Shown: positions 60,846 through 64,000 of the stretch, piece by piece
Layout: every line of letters starts with the position of its first letter
Numbering within the stretch: the first letter of the stretch is position 1
Assembly: GCA_945893045.1 (NCBI GenBank)
Contig: CAMDEA010000023.1
Location: forward strand, 1 to 64,000
Length of the DNA stretch: 64,000 bases
DNA from: Planctomyces sp. SH-PL62
Lineage (GTDB): Bacteria > Planctomycetota > Planctomycetia > Planctomycetales > Planctomycetaceae
Direction of reading: 5' to 3'
Notes under the pieces: generated by a model
The model's database searches: none
The model's input: only the letters and a program-made list of their open reading frames with translations
What the model was told of the DNA's origin: nothing
Made by a program: the position numbers and the translations under genes

Positions 60846-61654
60846 TTTGGGCACGCGCGAAAGCTGGCGATCGTTTGCCGCGCGGCTTCGTCGGAGTCCG
60901 GCAACGGCAGTACCTCGGCCGAGAGATAGCCGTCGTAGCCGATGCGCCGCAACGCCGAGATGATCGGTGACATCGGAGTGTGTCCAAAGCCGACCGCTCG
61001 GCGATTGCTGTCTGCGAAATGCACATGCCCGACCAGCGGGCCGGCCTCGATCAGAGCGTCAGCAATGTCGTGTTCCTCGATATTCATGTGAAACAGATCG
61101 CACAGCAGCATGACGTTCTTGGCCTTCAGCGAGCCGATCAACTTCACGCCGTCGGCCACGGACTTGATCAAGTTGGTCTCGTAGCGGTTCAGCGGTTCGA
61201 TCAGCAGCGTCGTACCGTGATGAGCCGCTCGCGGCGCGAGTTCATCCAACGCTTCCGCCAGCCAGACCAGATGCTGCTCGTGGCTGAGTCCCACTTCGGC
61301 TCGCCCCTGCATCGAACCGATGATCGCGGGGGCACCGAATGATCCAGCGATGTCGATGATCTCGCCGATGAATGCGCACGCTCGCCGTCGCACTGCTTCA
61401 TCGTGATCGGTCAGTCGCAGTTTATGCACGACCCAACCCGCTCCGGTTCCCATCGCCGCCAGCTTTAATCCGTGACGATCGAGACAACTTCGCAACAACG
61501 TCACATCCAACTCCGCTGCCGAGCGCGGAAACACTTCGACGGCATCGAATCCTAACTCAGCCGCCAGAGCACAGCCGGCCGCCAAGTCGTGCCAGAATAC
61601 AAACGGCCCGCCGGACGCTTCCGGAACCAGAGAAATCGTGACTGCGGATCGCAT
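60812..61654 (-). CDS. sugar phosphate isomerase/epimerase-like protein
   Basis: Encodes 280 residues with the AP-endonuclease-2-type TIM barrel. Motifs: AELGFDAVEVFPRSAAELDV, LKLAAMGTGAGWVVHKLRLT, TLLIEPLNRYETNLIKSVAD with the metal-binding Glu, LLCDLFHMNIEEHDIADALI with the Asp and His, and VGHVHFADSNRRAVGFGHTP. These are typical of hydroxypyruvate isomerase and other planctomycete sugar isomerase-like enzymes. The exact substrate is unknown. The last ten residues, NPKRQRGSDA, come from the palindromic element at 60785-60845, so the original C-terminus was probably shorter. It is convergent with nadB. Confidence 0.88.
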   Translation of the reverse strand: MRSAVTISLVPEASGGPFVFWHDLAAGCALAAELGFDAVEVFPRSAAELDVTLLRSCLDRHGLKLAAMGTGAGWVVHKLRLTDHDEAVRRRACAFIGEIIDIAGSFGAPAIIGSMQGRAEVGLSHEQHLVWLAEALDELAPRAAHHGTTLLIEPLNRYETNLIKSVADGVKLIGSLKAKNVMLLCDLFHMNIEEHDIADALIEAGPLVGHVHFADSNRRAVGFGHTPMSPIISALRRIGYDGYLSAEVLPLPDSDEAARQTIASFRACPNNPKRQRGSDA

Positions 61655-61828
61655 GGGATGGTGCTCGTGATGTCAGGCGGTTGAACCGCGTCGCCTCGCG
61701 ACGTGCGCGCTGGATTGTGTCCATCCGCGCGGCGTTGTCGAGCGAGCTGCAGCGATCGGGAGTTCGGCTTCCACTCCCCAAATTCACCGACTATAAACCC
61801 GCCCCACGTCGCGGCCCCGCGATGTTCA

Positions 61829-61901
61829 GCCGCCGTAGCTCAGTTGGCAGAGCGACGCTTTCGTAAAGCGTAGGTCCTCGGTTCGAATCCGAGCGGTGGC
61901 T
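61829..61901 (+). tRNA. tRNA-Thr (anticodon CGT)
   Basis: Seventy-three bases fold as a cloverleaf. The acceptor stem GCCGCCG pairs with CGGTGGC (one G-T pair), the D arm is GCTCAGTTGGCAGAGC, the anticodon stem ACGCT/AGCGT has the loop TTCGTAA with anticodon CGT, and the T arm is CTCGGTTCGAATCCGAG. The discriminator is T at 61901. CCA is not encoded. It reads the ACG codon. Confidence 0.96.
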
Positions 61902-61934
61902 CTAAAAGACAATGTTTCCGCGTGAAATCAACGG

Positions 61935-61965
61935 CCCCGCCTCCTCAGGGGAAGGTGGGGTTTTT
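61935..61965 (+). terminator. terminator after tRNA-Thr
   Basis: CCCCGCCT (61935-61942) pairs with AGGTGGGG (61953-61960) with one G-T pair, followed by TTTTT. It lies 33 bases after the tRNA. Confidence 0.65.
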
Positions 61966-62015
61966 CGTTGGCGGGTGCGTTCGAGGGATCGGAGCCGGAT
62001 CACAAGGAGGTGATG

Positions 62016-63794
62016 ATGCCCGTGCGAATGGCAAGATCTGTCGCTGTCGTTGGCCTGACGTTGTTGCTCACCAGTTCGCTGGCGGTGTCGCAGACAAGCA
62101 AGCCAAAGCAGATCAATCTGGTTGATGAGCCTTCGATCGCTTACCAGGCTCCCGAAGATTTTCCTCCCGGCCGTTGGGGTGAATTCCAAAAGCAGGCGGA
62201 GCAACTCTGGACGACACATCCGGACCATCCGTTCGCGGCGCGAGCGATGTTCGATTGGTTGCTCGTTGCGGCGTCTCGGCAGATGCCGCCGGCGGAGATT
62301 GAGCGCGTCCAGTTCGAGTTGCTCCTGCAGCACCCGACCAGCGTTTATTCGCGGCATGTGGTAGCCGTGGCGAATCCTCAAGAACTGCGCAAGCGGTTGA
62401 CGACGCGGTTTGACGAACGGCAAGAACTGAATGAGCAATTCCTGTCGCAGTTTGGCCGATTGGTGTTGGTTGGCTTCAGCGTGCATGGGCCGGCGTGGGT
62501 CACGACGGATGATTTCGGAATTCAGAGTTTGCTCTCGGCTCGCATCGCCAAATTGGGCGGCTTGACCGGGTTGCTCGAATCGAAATTCGAGGCGGCTCCC
62601 GCCGAGACCAAAAAGATTCTTGCCGCCGGCTTGGATGACACCGTGCCTGCCGTCGATCGTTACGTCCGGTTGGGTGAGTTTGGACTCAACAAATCGGCGC
62701 GGCTGATTCAACGCGCGCTGTGGATTCAGCTTTCTGAGGACGAACAGCAGCAGCCACTCGTGCAAGCGGCGTTGGCCGAGCAACGGCTGCGGGAAGGACG
62801 ATGGGATCTCGCCCTCCCCATTGCCGAGCGCTTACGGAAGCACGAGCCGCATAACTCGCGCTGGTTACTGTGGACTGGATGCTGTCTCGTGGCGGCTGGT
62901 CAGGATGCGGAGGGGTTGCGCTGTCTGAAACAAGTCGTGAAGTTGGATGCGAAGTCGGACGCGGGGGCCGTCGCCGCGCGATTGATTCCGGTGATCAACT
63001 CGTTGACTCAAAGCGAAGCGGACTACGCCGCCGTCTTGGACGAATTGACCAATCGAGTGGTCCAGGAATCGCCGCAGGCGCTGTCGCTCGAAGCGGCGTT
63101 TCTGGCGAAGGATGGTGAACCGATTCGGATGCAGATCCAATTCGAAGGGCCTCGGTTCCGCATGGTTTGTTGGAAAGGCAAGCGTCCCCGCGCCGGGTTC
63201 CAGAGCGGCCCGGAGAGCTGCAAGTTTTTCACGGATGACGAAGCGACCGTTCTGGAACTCATGGGACGCCAGTATCAGCCGGCGGTCATGATTCAGTTCA
63301 TCGAGTCGCCGGCTGGCTTGGCCAAACACATGACGAGCAACCTCGTCACCGCGCCTCCCGACCTGAGAACCACAGTGCGGTCGTTTCTGGAGTCTCCCGC
63401 CCTGGTGAACGGTGGCTGGCAAACACTCCTGCGCCGGCGACGAACGGTGGGAACCTTTGTGACTCCGGTCGAAGTCGCCGGCGGCGGTCGGACACTTCTC
63501 TGGCTGAACGTTGACCTGCTGCAATTGAAGGTCAATGAAACTCTTTGCCGCTTGTCGGACGAGGGGAAACTCAAAGACCTCGACTTCGAGGAGACTCATG
63601 TGGACAAAGTCCGGTGGGGAAAACTCGGTGAGGTGGCTCTCCCGAAATTGGATTGGCCGAACTACCCCGAGCGCCGCGTCGGCACCGACGACATCGCCGG
63701 CCTGATGCGGTTGATGTCGCTGATGACGAAACTCTTCAGCTTCGAAGAACCATCGGCCACGGCTCAGACCGAGGGATCTTCCTCGAAGCGCTGA
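62016..63794 (+). CDS. secreted protein of unknown function
   Basis: From the ATG at 62016, with AAGGAGGTGA just upstream, it encodes 592 residues. The signal peptide is VAVVGLTLLLTSSLAVSQT. The first half is helical and repeat-like (WGEFQKQAEQLWTTHPDHPF, WDLALPIAERLRKHEPHNSR then WLLWTGCCLVAAGQDAEGLR), resembling TPR-type helix pairs. The second half is a mixed alpha/beta domain with no motif I recognise (FEGPRFRMVCWKGKRPRAGF, KVRWGKLGEVALPKLDWPNY). It is probably periplasmic. The gene starts downstream of the tRNA terminator and is followed closely by the partial gene at the window end, with which it probably forms an operon. Confidence 0.78.
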   Translation: MPVRMARSVAVVGLTLLLTSSLAVSQTSKPKQINLVDEPSIAYQAPEDFPPGRWGEFQKQAEQLWTTHPDHPFAARAMFDWLLVAASRQMPPAEIERVQFELLLQHPTSVYSRHVVAVANPQELRKRLTTRFDERQELNEQFLSQFGRLVLVGFSVHGPAWVTTDDFGIQSLLSARIAKLGGLTGLLESKFEAAPAETKKILAAGLDDTVPAVDRYVRLGEFGLNKSARLIQRALWIQLSEDEQQQPLVQAALAEQRLREGRWDLALPIAERLRKHEPHNSRWLLWTGCCLVAAGQDAEGLRCLKQVVKLDAKSDAGAVAARLIPVINSLTQSEADYAAVLDELTNRVVQESPQALSLEAAFLAKDGEPIRMQIQFEGPRFRMVCWKGKRPRAGFQSGPESCKFFTDDEATVLELMGRQYQPAVMIQFIESPAGLAKHMTSNLVTAPPDLRTTVRSFLESPALVNGGWQTLLRRRRTVGTFVTPVEVAGGGRTLLWLNVDLLQLKVNETLCRLSDEGKLKDLDFEETHVDKVRWGKLGEVALPKLDWPNYPERRVGTDDIAGLMRLMSLMTKLFSFEEPSATAQTEGSSSKR

Positions 63795-63888
63795 GCGTGC
63801 CGCTGCTTGGCACGACGAGAGGCTGGCGATGGAGACCCGCGCTGCCCAGAATCCTTCGCGGCAGGACGATTCGCGGAAGGGGCGGCAC

Positions 63889-64000
63889 ATGACTTGGGGT
63901 TCCCATCTGGATCGGTTTGCGGACAGGTTCAGCGATCGGCTGAATCCCTTGTTGGTGAAGGAAGTTCGCCAGGCGCTCAAAGGCCGGCTGTTTCTGATCA
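63889..64000 (+). CDS. partial gene, probable membrane transport protein N-terminus
   Basis: Only the first 37 codons are in the window. From the ATG at 63889, with GGAAGGGG upstream, the peptide reads HLDRFADRFSDRLNPLLVKE then VRQALKGRLFLI. An in-frame ATG at 63829 would add 20 residues. NPLLVKEVRQALKxR is a common start of planctomycete ABC-type permease or polytopic membrane proteins, from memory. It is in the same direction as the preceding gene, about 95 bases away. Confidence 0.6.
   Translation, partial: MTWGSHLDRFADRFSDRLNPLLVKEVRQALKGRLFLI

Noticed and set aside
1-64000. Transposase, RAYT, integrase or phage genes that could explain the palindromes
   Set aside because: None was found in any frame; if the repeats are mobilised, the enzyme is encoded outside the window.

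Overview
The window looks like a chromosomal segment of a planctomycete, probably order Planctomycetales. The evidence is two pairs of secreted DUF1549/DUF1553 (PSD1) and Tat-exported DUF1501 proteins, a DUF1080 protein, an HTTM-domain membrane protein, an ECF sigma factor divergent from a Ser/Thr kinase, and a lone McsB-type arginine kinase, in high-GC DNA with long antisense open frames. There is one tRNA and no rRNA, CRISPR array, IS element or phage gene.

Layout. 0-4 kb: a methyltransferase, a Gly/Ser-repeat secreted protein, and an HTTM protein with its small partner. 4-11 kb: a PSD1/DUF1501 pair, a lipoprotein, and an MNT nucleotidyltransferase overlapping a HEPN domain that reads in frame into an NHL beta-propeller. 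11-18.4 kb (minus strand): gltD, gltB and a LysR regulator. 18.5-25.6 kb (minus): small secreted proteins, a periplasmic binding protein, a cluster of paralogous zinc-ribbon/membrane proteins, and a WD40 lipoprotein. 25.8-28.5 kb: a DUF350, YjfM/YgiB-like lipoprotein, YjfC/YgiC-like ATP-grasp ligase and potassium channel operon. 28.6-34 kb: ECF sigma factor, Ser/Thr kinase and glnD. 34-44 kb: DUF1080 protein, SGNH hydrolase, and a second PSD1/DUF1501 locus with a Uma2 gene and a pseudopilin-like gene inside it; then a zinc-ribbon/propeller protein. 44-53.5 kb: ROK protein, McsB, thioredoxin-like protein, coaD, two Hsp20 genes, dnaE and an overlapping two-gene unit of unknown function. 53.5-64 kb: M19-like protein, an uncharacterised secreted protein, a divergent UvrA paralogue, nadB, a sugar isomerase-like gene, tRNA-Thr(CGT), a secreted protein and the start of a further gene.

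The most striking structure is not a single gene. More than twenty short palindromic elements of several sequence families lie through the window. Many have a GTAG...CTAC layout like bacterial REP doublets. They sit between genes, but also in frame inside coding sequences: the HTTM gene, both PSD1 genes, and three times in the UvrA paralogue. Others supply a gene's start codon, its stop codon or its C-terminal residues. No RAYT-type transposase is encoded here. The other strong candidates for something new are the MNT plus HEPN-NHL fusion, the GTGA-overlapping pair at 52.6-53.5 kb, and the zinc-ribbon protein family.

Nitrogen assimilation links several genes: gltB and gltD make glutamate and GlnD senses glutamine. 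Proteostasis links McsB and the two Hsp20 proteins.
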